This document shows positions 1-7,559 of a stretch of 14,002 bases of DNA, piece by piece. The translations under genes were made by a program, and so were the position numbers. The DNA comes from Rhodospirillaceae bacterium (GTDB lineage Bacteria; Pseudomonadota; Alphaproteobacteria; Rhodospirillales; Magnetovibrionaceae), in assembly GCA_029883045.1 (NCBI GenBank), contig JAOUJU010000017.1, positions 1 through 14,002 of the forward strand. Direction: 5' to 3'. The notes under the pieces were generated by a model, which saw only the letters and a list, made by a program, of their open reading frames with translations, did no database searches and had not been told where the DNA came from. Within the stretch, counting starts at the first letter, position 1; the number at the start of each line of letters is the position of its first letter.

Positions 1-225
1 ATTTGTTTTTCTTAGGTCGGCGGCAAAATCGAGGCCGCTCTCCCCCGGCATCATGCGATCTAGAATAATCATGTCAAACGATAGTGCCGCAAGTTTACAA
101 CGGGCATCAGCCGCATCTGTTGCAGTTATTACAAAAAAATTATTTTCACTCAAAAATTTTTGCAACAATTCGCGCAAACGATCATCATCATCAACGACAA
201 GAATATTGGGTTGATCAGCATTCAT
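1..225 (-). CDS. OmpR-type response regulator, N-terminal receiver part (PetR-like), cut by window edge
   Basis: Reading leftward from the ATG whose complement is at 223-225, 75 codons are open to base 1, so the C-terminal part is missing. The visible protein is a receiver (REC) domain: NILVVDDDDRLRELL at residues 7-21 supplies the acidic pocket (D12-D15). IILDRMMPGESGLD at 53-66 carries the phosphoacceptor D56 and the following MPG turn. The output domain is outside the window, so OmpR/PhoB type is inferred from the receiver sequence and from the context. It begins 18 bases after the MarR gene stop on the same strand, so the two are probably cotranscribed. This MarR plus response regulator pair resembles petP-petR of Rhodobacter capsulatus, known for their role in cytochrome bc1 expression and growth. 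That orthology is an inference from gene order and receiver sequence. No partner histidine kinase is visible. Confidence 0.88.
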   Translation of the reverse strand, partial: MNADQPNILVVDDDDRLRELLQKFLSENNFFVITATDAADARCKLAALSFDMIILDRMMPGESGLDFAADLRKTN

Positions 226-243
226 GTTTGCAAGGTACCGCTC

Positions 244-813
244 TTAATCAATTTTCGGTTCATTTTTTGCCAATGAATTTTCAATTTGGCTGTCTAGAGG
301 ATGGGTATGAGGGCCGCCACCTGAAAAACGTTGTCGGTCTGCGTCATTTATCATTCGGGTCAGTACTTTTTTGAAACCGGAAATATTTTGTTCGCCGGCT
401 TCTTTGTATGCTTTGCTTATGCGTGTGCCTTGCGCGCGAGTTAATTTGCTTTCCAGCTTTTCGCCATTGTCGGTTAATGAAAGTATTCTTCGCCTGCGGT
501 CTTCAATGTCGGTCCGCTGGTCAATAAACCCTTCTCTTACTAACTGGCCCAATACCCGGCTAAGGCTTTGCTTGGTTATTTTCAATATATCTAACAATCG
601 ATTTACGGTTAGTCCGGGATTGCGTTTTACAAAATAAATTACCCGGTGGTGGGCGCGGCCAAACCCGTATTGCGATAAGATCTCATCGGCTTCACCGGTG
701 AAATCCCTATAGGCAAAAAACAGCAATTCCATGGCTTGGCGCAATTCTTCTTCGGCAAAAGAAGGTGTCTCGCCCATTGGCAATGTTGAAGTTTTTATTT
801 CCGGCTGGCTCAT
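244..813 (-). CDS. MarR-family transcriptional regulator (PetP-like)
   Basis: A 189-residue winged helix-turn-helix protein, longer than the roughly 140-150 residues common for MarR because of tails at both ends. Residues 24-60 form the N-terminal dimerisation helices. The DNA-binding core is at about 66-112: GLTVNRLLDILKITKQSLSR holds the helix-turn-helix, and LVREGFIDQ followed by TDIEDRRRRILSLT forms the recognition helix end and wing. Helices 115-160 complete the dimer interface. A Gly-rich, low-complexity tail (164-189) is probably disordered. The gene is divergent from ilvE across 150 bases and is followed after 18 bases by a response regulator. The MarR plus response regulator pair matches PetP/PetR of Rhodobacter capsulatus in arrangement, so PetP is the best guess, but the target genes and any ligand are unknown. 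The ATG at 813 is preceded by a weak purine-rich site (GCGGAA). Confidence 0.9.
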   Translation of the reverse strand: MSQPEIKTSTLPMGETPSFAEEELRQAMELLFFAYRDFTGEADEILSQYGFGRAHHRVIYFVKRNPGLTVNRLLDILKITKQSLSRVLGQLVREGFIDQRTDIEDRRRRILSLTDNGEKLESKLTRAQGTRISKAYKEAGEQNISGFKKVLTRMINDADRQRFSGGGPHTHPLDSQIENSLAKNEPKID

Positions 814-867
814 ATTTTGTTCCGCTAGGGTTAGGCAAAAAATTGTTGATAATTTAAGTCAGTGTTA

Positions 868-896
868 TTGACATATATGCCCAATCCTGATAAAAA
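868..896 (+). promoter_or_regulatory. Probable sigma-70-type promoter of ilvE
   Basis: A perfect -35 element TTGACA (868-873) is followed after 17 bases by TAAAAA (891-896), which matches four of six -10 consensus positions. Transcription would start near 903 and give a leader of about 60 bases before the ilvE ATG. The leader contains the tandem CCGGGCAA repeat at 910-925. The region also has to contain the promoter of the divergent MarR gene, for which I see no equally clear hexamers. Assignment is by sequence match only. Confidence 0.55.
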
Positions 897-909
897 ACGC
901 AAGAACATT

Positions 910-925
910 CCGGGCAACCGGGCAA
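910..925. repeat. Tandem direct repeat, 2 x CCGGGCAA, in the ilvE leader
   Basis: The octamer CCGGGCAA occurs twice head to tail without spacing (910-917 and 918-925). A related GGGGCAAA lies at 952-959, partly covering the ilvE ribosome-binding region. The repeat sits just downstream of the predicted ilvE start site, where a bound protein could block transcription, and within the shared control region of the MarR gene. MarR proteins usually bind inverted rather than direct repeats, so any link to the neighbouring regulator is speculative. Confidence 0.5.
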
Positions 926-963
926 TTTAAGCAATATTATTACTCAATTAGGGGCAAATTCTT

Positions 964-1863
964 ATGTCTGCAACACCTTACGATGACCGCGATGGGCAAA
1001 TCTGGCTTGATGGTAAAATGGTTCCATGGCGCGATGCCAAGGTGCACCTGCTGACCCATGCCCTACATTACGCCTCGAGTGTGTTTGAGGGTGAGCGTAT
1101 GTACGGGGGTAATATTTTTAAATTAAATGAGCACACAGAACGTCTGCACAATTCTGCCCGGATACTGGGCTTTGAAATACCCTGGACAACCGATCAAATA
1201 AACAAAGCCTGCATTGAGGCATGTGAAATTAATGACATTAAAGACGGATACATCCGCCCTGTTGCATGGCGTGGAAGTGAAATGATGGGTGTTTCCGCAC
1301 AAAAAAACACAATCCATCTGGCTGTTGCGGCATGGGAATGGCCATCATATTTTTCACCCGAAGCCAGAATGCGTGGCATTCGTTTGCAAACATCCAAATG
1401 GAAGCGCCCATCCGCCGAAACCGAGCCAGTTCACGCCAAGGCAGCCGGGCTTTACATGATATGCACACTTTCTAAACATGCAGCCGAAGATGCCGGTTTT
1501 GATGACAGCCTAATGCTTGATTACCGCGGCCAAGTTGCAGAAGCTACCGGAGCTAATATTTTCATGGAAATGGGAGACGGCAAATTACATACACCGATCC
1601 CCGATTGTTTTCTTGATGGCATTACCCGTCGCACAATTATTGAGCTTGCCAAAAAGCGTGGCATCGAAGTGGTTGAACGCGCAATCATGCCGGACGAATT
1701 ATCCAATGCCACACAAGTTTTCCTGACCGGAACCGCAGCCGAGGTAACGCCCGTTGGTGTAATTGATAATCACACTTACAATGTTGGCGAAATAACCAAA
1801 CAAATGATGGATGATTATGACAAGGTCGTGGGCAAACAGCCCGCTAACGCGTCGGCGGCATAA
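964..1863 (+). CDS. ilvE: Branched-chain amino acid aminotransferase
   Basis: A 299-residue class IV (fold type IV) PLP aminotransferase that interconverts leucine, isoleucine and valine with their 2-oxo acids, using 2-oxoglutarate/glutamate in the cytoplasm. The PLP-binding lysine is K159 in EPVHAKAAGLYM, the position found in Escherichia coli IlvE. E193 in GQVAEATGANIF is the conserved residue that contacts the pyridine nitrogen. R60 near the N-terminus (HTERLHNSA) matches the phosphate-binding arginine, and FLTGTAAEVTPV (253-264) is the C-terminal phosphate loop. YASSVFEGERMY (36-47) is typical of the BCAT group, separating it from D-amino-acid aminotransferase and aminodeoxychorismate lyase. 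Length is normal for the family. The ATG at 964 follows TAGGGG about 10 bases upstream. A good promoter lies at 868-896. The gene converges with the LOG-family gene with a single base between the stop codons. Confidence 0.96.
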   Translation: MSATPYDDRDGQIWLDGKMVPWRDAKVHLLTHALHYASSVFEGERMYGGNIFKLNEHTERLHNSARILGFEIPWTTDQINKACIEACEINDIKDGYIRPVAWRGSEMMGVSAQKNTIHLAVAAWEWPSYFSPEARMRGIRLQTSKWKRPSAETEPVHAKAAGLYMICTLSKHAAEDAGFDDSLMLDYRGQVAEATGANIFMEMGDGKLHTPIPDCFLDGITRRTIIELAKKRGIEVVERAIMPDELSNATQVFLTGTAAEVTPVGVIDNHTYNVGEITKQMMDDYDKVVGKQPANASAA

Positions 1864-1879
1864 CTTATAACGCGCCGCC
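1854..1879. other. Inverted repeat spanning the convergent ilvE / LOG stop codons
   Basis: GGCGGC (1854-1859) pairs with GCCGCC (1874-1879) across a 14-base AT-rich loop that contains both stop codons. This is the only dyad I find where a terminator for either convergent gene would have to be. Neither side has a run of T residues, so it is at best a weak bidirectional terminator or pause site. Confidence 0.25.
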
Positions 1880-2722
1880 CGGTTCTTTGATGTGATGTTC
1901 TGCCAGTACGCTAGTAATATAATCAAACGCTGCGTCAACACTGTCGGCACGATAAAATAAATCTAAGTCAGCCGGTGAAATCGTTCCAAATTTCACCATC
2001 GCATCTAGGTTCATTATGCTATTCCAGTACTCGCTTCCATAAAGAACAATGGGAAGTTTTTTCCCCATCTTTCTGGTTGAAATAAGCGTCATTAATTCAA
2101 AAAATTCATCAATGGTTCCAAACCCGCCGGGAAACACAATTATTGCCTTGGCTAAATAGGCGAACCAAAATTTTCGCATGAAAAAATAATGGAACTTAAA
2201 TGCAAGCTCGCGGCTGATATAGGGGTTTCCACTTTGCTCGTGTGGTAGTGAAATATTTAAACCAATACTCAATCCTTTGGCTTCCGATGCCCCACGGTTG
2301 GCTGCCTCCATTATGCCGGGGCCGCCACCGGTGCAAACAACAAAGCGCCTTGATTTGCCTTTTAGTTCTTTTGACCATCGGGTAAGACGCATGGAAAGTT
2401 CACGGGCGTCTTCATAATAAACCGACATATCCAAGTTGGTTTTTGCGCGCTCAATATCACCGCCATGTTTTGTAGCTGAATCCAGTTCTTGTTGGGCGAC
2501 ATCACGGGGAGATATGCGGGCAGAACCAAAAAATACTACTGTATCAGAAACCATTTCCTGTTCGAACCGTGCTTCGGGTTCAATAAATTCAGACAGAATG
2601 CGCAACGCACGACCTTCGCGCGACATTATGAAGTTTTGATTGCGATAGGCCTTTACTGGCCAATCGTCATCAGACAGATTTTGCGGAAGTTTTTGTTTTG
2701 GATTTTTTGGGTTTCGGGCCAT
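1865..2722 (-). CDS. LOG-family protein (TIGR00730 type), putative cytokinin riboside 5'-monophosphate phosphoribohydrolase
   Basis: A 285-residue Rossmann-like protein of the LOG / 'lysine decarboxylase-like' family. The two signature motifs are present: GGGPGIMEA at 132-140 and PGGFGTIDEFFE at 198-209, which together form the nucleotide-binding and catalytic site. TVVFFGSARI (61-70) is the first beta strand and loop. Compared with the short LOG proteins of about 190 residues, this one carries about 60 extra N-terminal residues, rich in charge and proline, and an insertion at 73-105; this long form is common in Alphaproteobacteria. Characterised LOG enzymes cleave the N-glycosidic bond of adenosine-type nucleoside monophosphates to free base and ribose 5-phosphate. 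The in vivo substrate of the long bacterial form is not established, so cytokinin production should not be assumed. Despite the old name, lysine decarboxylase activity is not expected. It lies 67 bases downstream of moaE, possibly a separate unit. Confidence 0.9.
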   Translation of the reverse strand: MARNPKNPKQKLPQNLSDDDWPVKAYRNQNFIMSREGRALRILSEFIEPEARFEQEMVSDTVVFFGSARISPRDVAQQELDSATKHGGDIERAKTNLDMSVYYEDARELSMRLTRWSKELKGKSRRFVVCTGGGPGIMEAANRGASEAKGLSIGLNISLPHEQSGNPYISRELAFKFHYFFMRKFWFAYLAKAIIVFPGGFGTIDEFFELMTLISTRKMGKKLPIVLYGSEYWNSIMNLDAMVKFGTISPADLDLFYRADSVDAAFDYITSVLAEHHIKEPGGAL

Positions 2723-2743
2723 TTCTGATCCTTTGTTACAGGT

Positions 2744-2759
2744 GGCGTACGCGCACGCC
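2744..2759. other. Small inverted repeat between moaE and the LOG gene
   Basis: GGCGT (2744-2748) and ACGCC (2755-2759) form a 5-base-pair stem with a six-base loop; an 8-base palindrome GCGTACGC overlaps it. In the direction of the flanking minus-strand genes no T run follows it, so it is not a convincing terminator for moaE. It would sit in the leader of the LOG-family gene. Confidence 0.25.
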
Positions 2760-2789
2760 TTTATTATGAACCCTATTTAGGTATTTTTT

Positions 2790-3254
2790 CTATTTCTTTT
2801 CCCAAAGACCGGCTTTGGCAATATCCGATGCTTTGGCCTCAACCCATTTGCTCGTTGTGGGGCCTTCTTCTTTTTTCCAAAAAGGGGCCTCAGTTTTAAG
2901 GATATCCATTATAAACCTTGCCGCTTCAAACGCCACATCCCGATGGGCGGCCGCAACCGCCACTAAAACTATTTGCGCTGTTGGCTCTAAGCGCCCGACA
3001 CGATGGATTATCAAGGTTTCGATTGATCCCCAGCGTTCTTGGGCTTGGGTTTCAATTTTTTCTAACTGTTTTTCGGTCATGGCAGGATAATGCTCAAGCG
3101 TCATGGCGGTAATTTTTTCACCGCTTTGTTCGCTTGCGGAAAAATCGCGAACCAGCCCAATAAATGAACAAACCCCGCCTATATTACCCTTCCCCGAAAC
3201 AAGGTTTTTTATTTCGGCCCCGGCGTCAAAATCTTTGGTTTGTATTCTTATCAT
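2790..3254 (-). CDS. moaE: Molybdopterin synthase catalytic (large) subunit MoaE
   Basis: A 154-residue protein matching MoaE in length and motifs. With the MoaD thiocarboxylate as sulfur donor, it converts cyclic pyranopterin monophosphate (cPMP) to molybdopterin in the cytoplasm. GGVCSFIGLVRD (26-37) and MTLEHYPAM (51-59) are conserved core segments. VGRLEPTAQIVLVAVAAAHR (86-105) is the dimer core, its last arginine (R105) belonging to the substrate pocket. K120 and K127 in the segment LKTEAPFWKKE (119-129) correspond to the catalytic lysines K119 and K126 of Escherichia coli MoaE. The gene follows moaD by 11 bases and is last in the pgsA-moeA-moaD-moaE series. moaA and moaC, needed to make cPMP, are not in this window. 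Confidence 0.95.
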   Translation of the reverse strand: MIRIQTKDFDAGAEIKNLVSGKGNIGGVCSFIGLVRDFSASEQSGEKITAMTLEHYPAMTEKQLEKIETQAQERWGSIETLIIHRVGRLEPTAQIVLVAVAAAHRDVAFEAARFIMDILKTEAPFWKKEEGPTTSKWVEAKASDIAKAGLWEKK

Positions 3255-3265
3255 TACAATTAACC

Positions 3266-3517
3266 CTAACCGCCAGTTACCGGTGGGAAAAAAGCTACCT
3301 CATCGGCATTGTTCAATGGGTGCGAAGTTTGAACGTGTTCCATGTTTACCGCAACTCGAACCAATGTGCTGTCGGCAAAGGCATCGGCAAAGCCGCCACC
3401 ACGATTTTTAAGATATTCCATCAACCCTGCAACGGTGCTGACCCCGCATGGCAATGACAGGTCTTCTTCCGCCAGAGAAGTTTTTTCTTTTAACCATGCA
3501 AAATAAAGAATCTTCAT
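3266..3517 (-). CDS. moaD: Molybdopterin synthase sulfur-carrier (small) subunit MoaD
   Basis: An 83-residue ubiquitin-fold protein ending in the family's Gly-Gly (FFPPVTGG, residues 76-83). MoeB adenylates the terminal glycine and it is then thiocarboxylated; the C-terminal tail inserts into the MoaE active site to deliver sulfur to cPMP. The N-terminal MKILYFAWLKEK is the typical first strand. VRVAVNMEHVQ and ADEVAFFPPVTGG are the conserved strand and C-terminal segments. The ATG overlaps the moeA stop in an ATGA quadruplet (3514-3517), suggesting translational coupling. moaE begins 11 bases downstream, so the two synthase subunits are made together. moeB is not seen in the window. Confidence 0.93.
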   Translation of the reverse strand: MKILYFAWLKEKTSLAEEDLSLPCGVSTVAGLMEYLKNRGGGFADAFADSTLVRVAVNMEHVQTSHPLNNADEVAFFPPVTGG

Positions 3518-4770
3518 TTGAAAGCCTCGTTAAAGGGAATAAAATCTAACATGTCGCCTTTATTTATGCGCGCGCGCCCTGCGGGTATTTCTATAAAGCC
3601 GCTTGAGGCAACCATGGATGAAAGTATGCCAGAACCCTGCGCCGGAAATGCGCTTAGTAATGCGCGCCCGTCGCTACTGATATTTATTTTTCCCCGCAAC
3701 CATTCCAACCTACCGTCATCGCGCTGTAAGGTAAAATCTGCCTCAGCGCGGTAGCGATTAACCGCAACATCAGTTCGTCCAGCCATGCGCAATATCATCG
3801 GCCTTGCCACCATCATAAGCGTTACAATTGCCGATACCGGGTTGCCCGGCAGACCGATAAAGGCGGTGTCATTAATGGTGCCAAATGCCACTGGCTTGCC
3901 GGGTTTTACCGCCAGACGCCAAAAATGAACTGCGCCTAAATTTTTTATTATATTTATTACGTGGTCTTCTTCGCCGACGCTTACACCGCCCGATGTTATT
4001 AACAGGTCATGGTTGGTGCTAGCTTTTTTTAATGCGTCGCTAATTACATTTGGGTCATCGTGCAAAATACCAAGATCGCTTACTTCGCAACCAAGGCCCT
4101 GCAACAGTGAAATCATCAACGGGCGGTTGGCATCATAAATACACCCGGGCTGGAGTTTCTTTATTGTGCAATCAACAATTTCATCACCAGTGGAAAATAC
4201 AGCAACGCGAAGCGGTTTATACACCTTTAGCTTGCTTATACCCACCGCCGCAGCGAGGCCAATTTCTTGGGCGCGCAGCAATTGGCCCTTTTGCAAAATT
4301 GTTGCGCCAGATTTTATGTTTTCACCACGTAAGCGTCGATTGGCCCCAGGTTTTACGGTTTCAGAAAAAATAGCAAAATCACCATCAAGCGTTACCTTTT
4401 CCTGCATTACGATACTGTCAGGTCCTAGCGGCAATGGTGCGCCGGTAAAAATACGAATAGTCTCGCCCGGGCGGGCTTCGCGCTGTAACGGGTGGCCAGC
4501 GGCAATGCGCCCGGTTACCGGCAGTCGCACTGGCGGTTTGGCTAAATCAGATGAAAAAACCGCGTATCCATCCATGGCTGAATTATCATACGGTGGCACA
4601 TCAACTGTTGAGATTATATCTTCACCCAGTGTGCGGCCAAGGCCATCTTGCAGATTTACATCTTCAAGGGCGCATACTGTTTTGGTGGTTGATTTTATTT
4701 GCGCTAGCGCATCGTCCAGCATCATCAGGCTGGGCGAAACCTTTAAATATTCATCGTTAGAACTGTTCAT
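3514..4770 (-). CDS. moeA: Molybdopterin molybdenumtransferase MoeA
   Basis: MoeA inserts molybdate into adenylylated molybdopterin, the last step of Mo-cofactor assembly. The 418-residue protein has the expected segments: PPYDNSAMDGYAV (59-71) at the active site, FTGAPLP and VMQEKV (108-126), STGDEI (193-198), YDANRPLM (212-219), the molybdopterin-binding MoCF/MogA-like loop SGGVSVGEED (260-269), VKPGKPVAFG (288-297) and GLPGNPVSAIV (306-316). The C-terminal domain IV covers about 335-418. I chose the ATG at 4770: it lies four bases after the pgsA stop and gives a family-typical length. The same frame stays open to 4860, but that would overlap pgsA by 86 bases and add 30 residues with no MoeA similarity. 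No strong Shine-Dalgarno is visible, suggesting coupling to pgsA translation. The stop overlaps the moaD start. Confidence 0.94.
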   Translation of the reverse strand: MNSSNDEYLKVSPSLMMLDDALAQIKSTTKTVCALEDVNLQDGLGRTLGEDIISTVDVPPYDNSAMDGYAVFSSDLAKPPVRLPVTGRIAAGHPLQREARPGETIRIFTGAPLPLGPDSIVMQEKVTLDGDFAIFSETVKPGANRRLRGENIKSGATILQKGQLLRAQEIGLAAAVGISKLKVYKPLRVAVFSTGDEIVDCTIKKLQPGCIYDANRPLMISLLQGLGCEVSDLGILHDDPNVISDALKKASTNHDLLITSGGVSVGEEDHVINIIKNLGAVHFWRLAVKPGKPVAFGTINDTAFIGLPGNPVSAIVTLMMVARPMILRMAGRTDVAVNRYRAEADFTLQRDDGRLEWLRGKINISSDGRALLSAFPAQGSGILSSMVASSGFIEIPAGRARINKGDMLDFIPFNEAFK

Positions 4771-4774
4771 GTTT

Positions 4775-5380
4775 TTATGGTTTGAAGTCAGGGTTATTGC
4801 TTGATCCTGCTTCACCGTCGGTTTTTGCAATATGTTCAAGTCCGGAACGCAAATAATCATAACCCGTTACCAGCGTTATTAGTGCAGCCGCCCACAAACC
4901 ATAAATGCCTATTTCGGTTGTGGTAGCAAAACCAAAATCAGGTCCAGCAGTCCCGACAATCAAGAAACCTAAGGCCAACATTTGAATTGTGGTTTTCCAT
5001 TTAGCCAAAAGGCTTACTGGCATGCCAACTTGGGCTTCGGCCAAAAATTCACGCAATCCCGAAACAAGTATTTCCCGACACAATATTATTGCAGCCGGAA
5101 ATATAACCGCACCAGAAATTGTTTCCACCCCAACTAACATAAACAAAACACCAGCCACCAGCAGTTTATCTGCAATGGGATCGAGGAAGCGACCAAAGGC
5201 AGATTGCTGATGCCATGCGCGCGCCAAATAGCCGTCAAAAAAATCGGTAATGCAGGCATAGGTATAAAAAATAAAGGCAAGCCAATTGCCGAAGTCGCCG
5301 CCAATAAGGATAAACACCAAAACAATTGGGATCGCAACAATGCGCGAAACGGTGAGTATGTTAGGTAGATTTAAAACCAT
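4775..5380 (-). CDS. pgsA: CDP-diacylglycerol--glycerol-3-phosphate 3-phosphatidyltransferase
   Basis: An integral inner-membrane enzyme that makes phosphatidylglycerol phosphate from CDP-diacylglycerol and glycerol 3-phosphate. The CDP-alcohol phosphotransferase signature DG-x2-AR-x8-G-x3-D-x3-D is complete: D49, G50, A53, R54, G63, D67 and D71. Hydrophobic segments at about 11-27, 33-45, 73-90, 92-103, 132-146 and 158-173 fit the six membrane helices. MVLNLPNILTVSRI at the N-terminus is typical of PgsA, and 201 residues is close to the usual 180-200. The tail after 185 is polar and variable. It follows uvrC by 68 bases and precedes moeA by four. uvrC-pgsA-moaD-moaE is a recurrent alphaproteobacterial order; here moeA is inserted between pgsA and moaD. 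Confidence 0.95.
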   Translation of the reverse strand: MVLNLPNILTVSRIVAIPIVLVFILIGGDFGNWLAFIFYTYACITDFFDGYLARAWHQQSAFGRFLDPIADKLLVAGVLFMLVGVETISGAVIFPAAIILCREILVSGLREFLAEAQVGMPVSLLAKWKTTIQMLALGFLIVGTAGPDFGFATTTEIGIYGLWAAALITLVTGYDYLRSGLEHIAKTDGEAGSSNNPDFKP

Positions 5381-5448
5381 GTTGCTTTCGTCCAGCGGTA
5401 AAATATGGGCTTGGTGCTAATATTACAGAAGATGGATATTGTAGCCAT

Positions 5449-7461
5449 TTAATTGTCTTGATGAAACCAGTCATAAATACGTTTTGCGGTGGCATTTGAT
5501 ATGCCTTTTACATCTTCAAGGTCGCTTAAACCCGCTTCCTTTACCCCGCTTGATGAACCAAAATGCTGTAACAATGCCTTTTTTCTACTTGGTCCGACAC
5601 CGGGTATATCATCAATTCCCGATGCGGTTAAGGATTTGGATCTTTTTTTCCGGTGGGTGCCGATGGCAAAACGGTGGGCTTCGTCACGAATGCGCTGCAA
5701 AAAATACAAAATCGGGTCACGTTCGTTCAATACTAACGGTTTTGTTTTTCCTGCAATGTGAATTTGTTCGCGCCCGGCATTTCGATCTGGGCCTTTAGAA
5801 ATGGCGCATAATGCCACCCCTTCTATTCCTAAATCGGCAAAAACATCCATTGCCACACTGAGCTGACCCTTGCCCCCATCAATCACAACCAAATCGGGAA
5901 GGTCCCATTTTTTTGTACTATTCGTATCTTTGTCTTTGACTGTGCCATCATCAATGGATTGTTGGTTTTTCATGGCCCGGGTAAATCGCCGGCTTAGCAC
6001 CTCGCGCATCATGGCGTAATCATCACCCGGAGCAATCGCCCCTTTGATATTAAATTTACGGTATGCCCCACGGACAAAGCCTTCTGGTCCGGTGACTATC
6101 ATCACCCCGACTTGGTTGGTGCCAGACACGTGTGAATTATCATAAACCTCAATTCGCGCTAGGGACTGATCTAGCCCTAATGTTAGCGCCAATCCAGCCA
6201 ATAATTGTTCGTGGGTTTCGTTTTCAGATTTTTTACGCGCTAACGCTCCACGTGCATTTTCCGTGGCGTGGGCTACCAAACGGGCGCGATCGCCACGCGA
6301 TGGAACTTTTATGGAAACTTTTTTTTCGGCGCGCACGCTTAATGCGCTGGCCATTACCGCAGCCGTGGCGGTGCTGTCCAGATTATGACTTAGCAGTACC
6401 TCGCCTGGTGGGGTATGGGTTGAATAAAACTGACCCATAAATGCTTCTAGCACTGCAGCAGGGGTTTCGCCTGCGGTATGGGCCGGGTAAAATGCCCGAT
6501 TGCCAAAATTTCGTCCACCGCGGAAAAAAAACACCTGCACGCATGATCTTCCGCCGCGGCTATCGCTTTTGCCATCGTCTTGGGAAAGGGCAACAACATC
6601 TGCGTCTAGCACGCTGCCGGGGTTTATGTCCTGATGGCCCTGTATTCTGGTTAGTGCTTTTATGCGGTCACGAAATTGTGCCGCCTGTTCGAATTCTTGC
6701 CCGTCGCTGGCTTTTTGCATTTCAGATGCCAACGATTTTTGGATTTCCCGACTTTTCCCTTTAAGAAATTCCGTGGCCTGATCGACCAGCAATGAATAAT
6801 CGCGCTTGTTAATTTTTCCAACGCACGGGCCGGAACAACGTTTTATTTGATAAAGCAGGCACGGGCGTGTGCGCGAGGAATAAACCGCATCTGAACACGT
6901 TCTGAGCAAAAAAGCCCGCTGCAAGGTAGTGATGGTTTCATTTACCGCCCAGGTTGAGGCAAAGGGCCCAAAATAACTGCCCTTGATATTGCGAGCTCCA
7001 CGGTGTTTCAAAACTCTGGGGAAATCATGGCTCTTTTCTACCACTATTTCCGGGAAAGATTTATCATCGCGCAAAAGTATATTGTAGCGCGGACTTAGCT
7101 TCTTGATCAGGTTGGCTTCTAAAAGCAATGCTTCGGATTCGGTATGGGTGGTGACAAATTCCATACCTCTGGTCTGGCTAACCATGCGCTGAATACGCGG
7201 GCTTAGTTTCCCCGGTTTGGTGTAGCTCAAAACCCGTTTTTTTAGGTTTTTAGCCTTGCCCACATACAAAACGTGTCCACCACTGCCATCATCGGGGCTA
7301 GTGCCCATCATGCGGTAAACGCCGGGCCCTGATGGCAGGTTGCGCGCCAGCGATGCAATTAGCACCTGCCCTGACGCCTGCTCGCTGGTTGAAAGGTTTG
7401 AACTCAAGCTCGTGCCTGATTTTGATGATTTATCGCCCATGTCTGAGGCATGAAAGCCCAT
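5449..7461 (-). CDS. uvrC: Excinuclease ABC subunit C
   Basis: UvrC makes both incisions around lesions marked by UvrA/UvrB. Residues below count from ATG 7461 (670 residues). The GIY-YIG 3' nuclease starts at GPGVYRM (45-51) and YVGKAKNLKKR (66-76). Four cysteines at 189, 201, 209 and 213, spaced 12, 8 and 4 as in Escherichia coli, match the proposed iron-sulfur site. The UVR motif lies at about 243-270 (SEMQKASDGQEFEQAAQFRD), and binds UvrB. The RNase H-like 5' nuclease has D441 (EVYDNSHVSG), D528 (VVIDGGKGQL) and H596 (RDEAHRFA). Tandem helix-hairpin-helix motifs (DIPGVGPSRKKALL, VKGISNATAKRI) end the protein. A Ser-rich extension precedes the nuclease, and a short charged insertion lies at 499-518. 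The start is uncertain: TTG 7485, ATG 7461 and ATG 7440 are all in frame. I chose 7461 because GGGG lies just upstream. Confidence 0.95.
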   Translation of the reverse strand: MGFHASDMGDKSSKSGTSLSSNLSTSEQASGQVLIASLARNLPSGPGVYRMMGTSPDDGSGGHVLYVGKAKNLKKRVLSYTKPGKLSPRIQRMVSQTRGMEFVTTHTESEALLLEANLIKKLSPRYNILLRDDKSFPEIVVEKSHDFPRVLKHRGARNIKGSYFGPFASTWAVNETITTLQRAFLLRTCSDAVYSSRTRPCLLYQIKRCSGPCVGKINKRDYSLLVDQATEFLKGKSREIQKSLASEMQKASDGQEFEQAAQFRDRIKALTRIQGHQDINPGSVLDADVVALSQDDGKSDSRGGRSCVQVFFFRGGRNFGNRAFYPAHTAGETPAAVLEAFMGQFYSTHTPPGEVLLSHNLDSTATAAVMASALSVRAEKKVSIKVPSRGDRARLVAHATENARGALARKKSENETHEQLLAGLALTLGLDQSLARIEVYDNSHVSGTNQVGVMIVTGPEGFVRGAYRKFNIKGAIAPGDDYAMMREVLSRRFTRAMKNQQSIDDGTVKDKDTNSTKKWDLPDLVVIDGGKGQLSVAMDVFADLGIEGVALCAISKGPDRNAGREQIHIAGKTKPLVLNERDPILYFLQRIRDEAHRFAIGTHRKKRSKSLTASGIDDIPGVGPSRKKALLQHFGSSSGVKEAGLSDLEDVKGISNATAKRIYDWFHQDN

Positions 7462-7559
7462 CGCCACCCCAATCGCAAGCCCCAACCATATGCAGTTAAT
7501 TAATGCGGATGATTTGCGCTTAGGTAGCGAAAAACCCTATTTCAATATGGTTTATTAAC

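Noticed and set aside
2744..2759. Rho-independent terminator after moaE
   Set aside because: The stem is only five base pairs and lacks a T run in the direction of transcription.
4166..4804. Long plus-strand open frame (212 codons)
   Set aside because: It lies almost entirely antisense to moeA, whose motifs are unmistakable; the translation has no recognisable domain.
4771..4860. moeA start at 4860
   Set aside because: It would overlap pgsA by 86 bases and adds residues unlike MoeA; ATG 4770, four bases after the pgsA stop, fits better.
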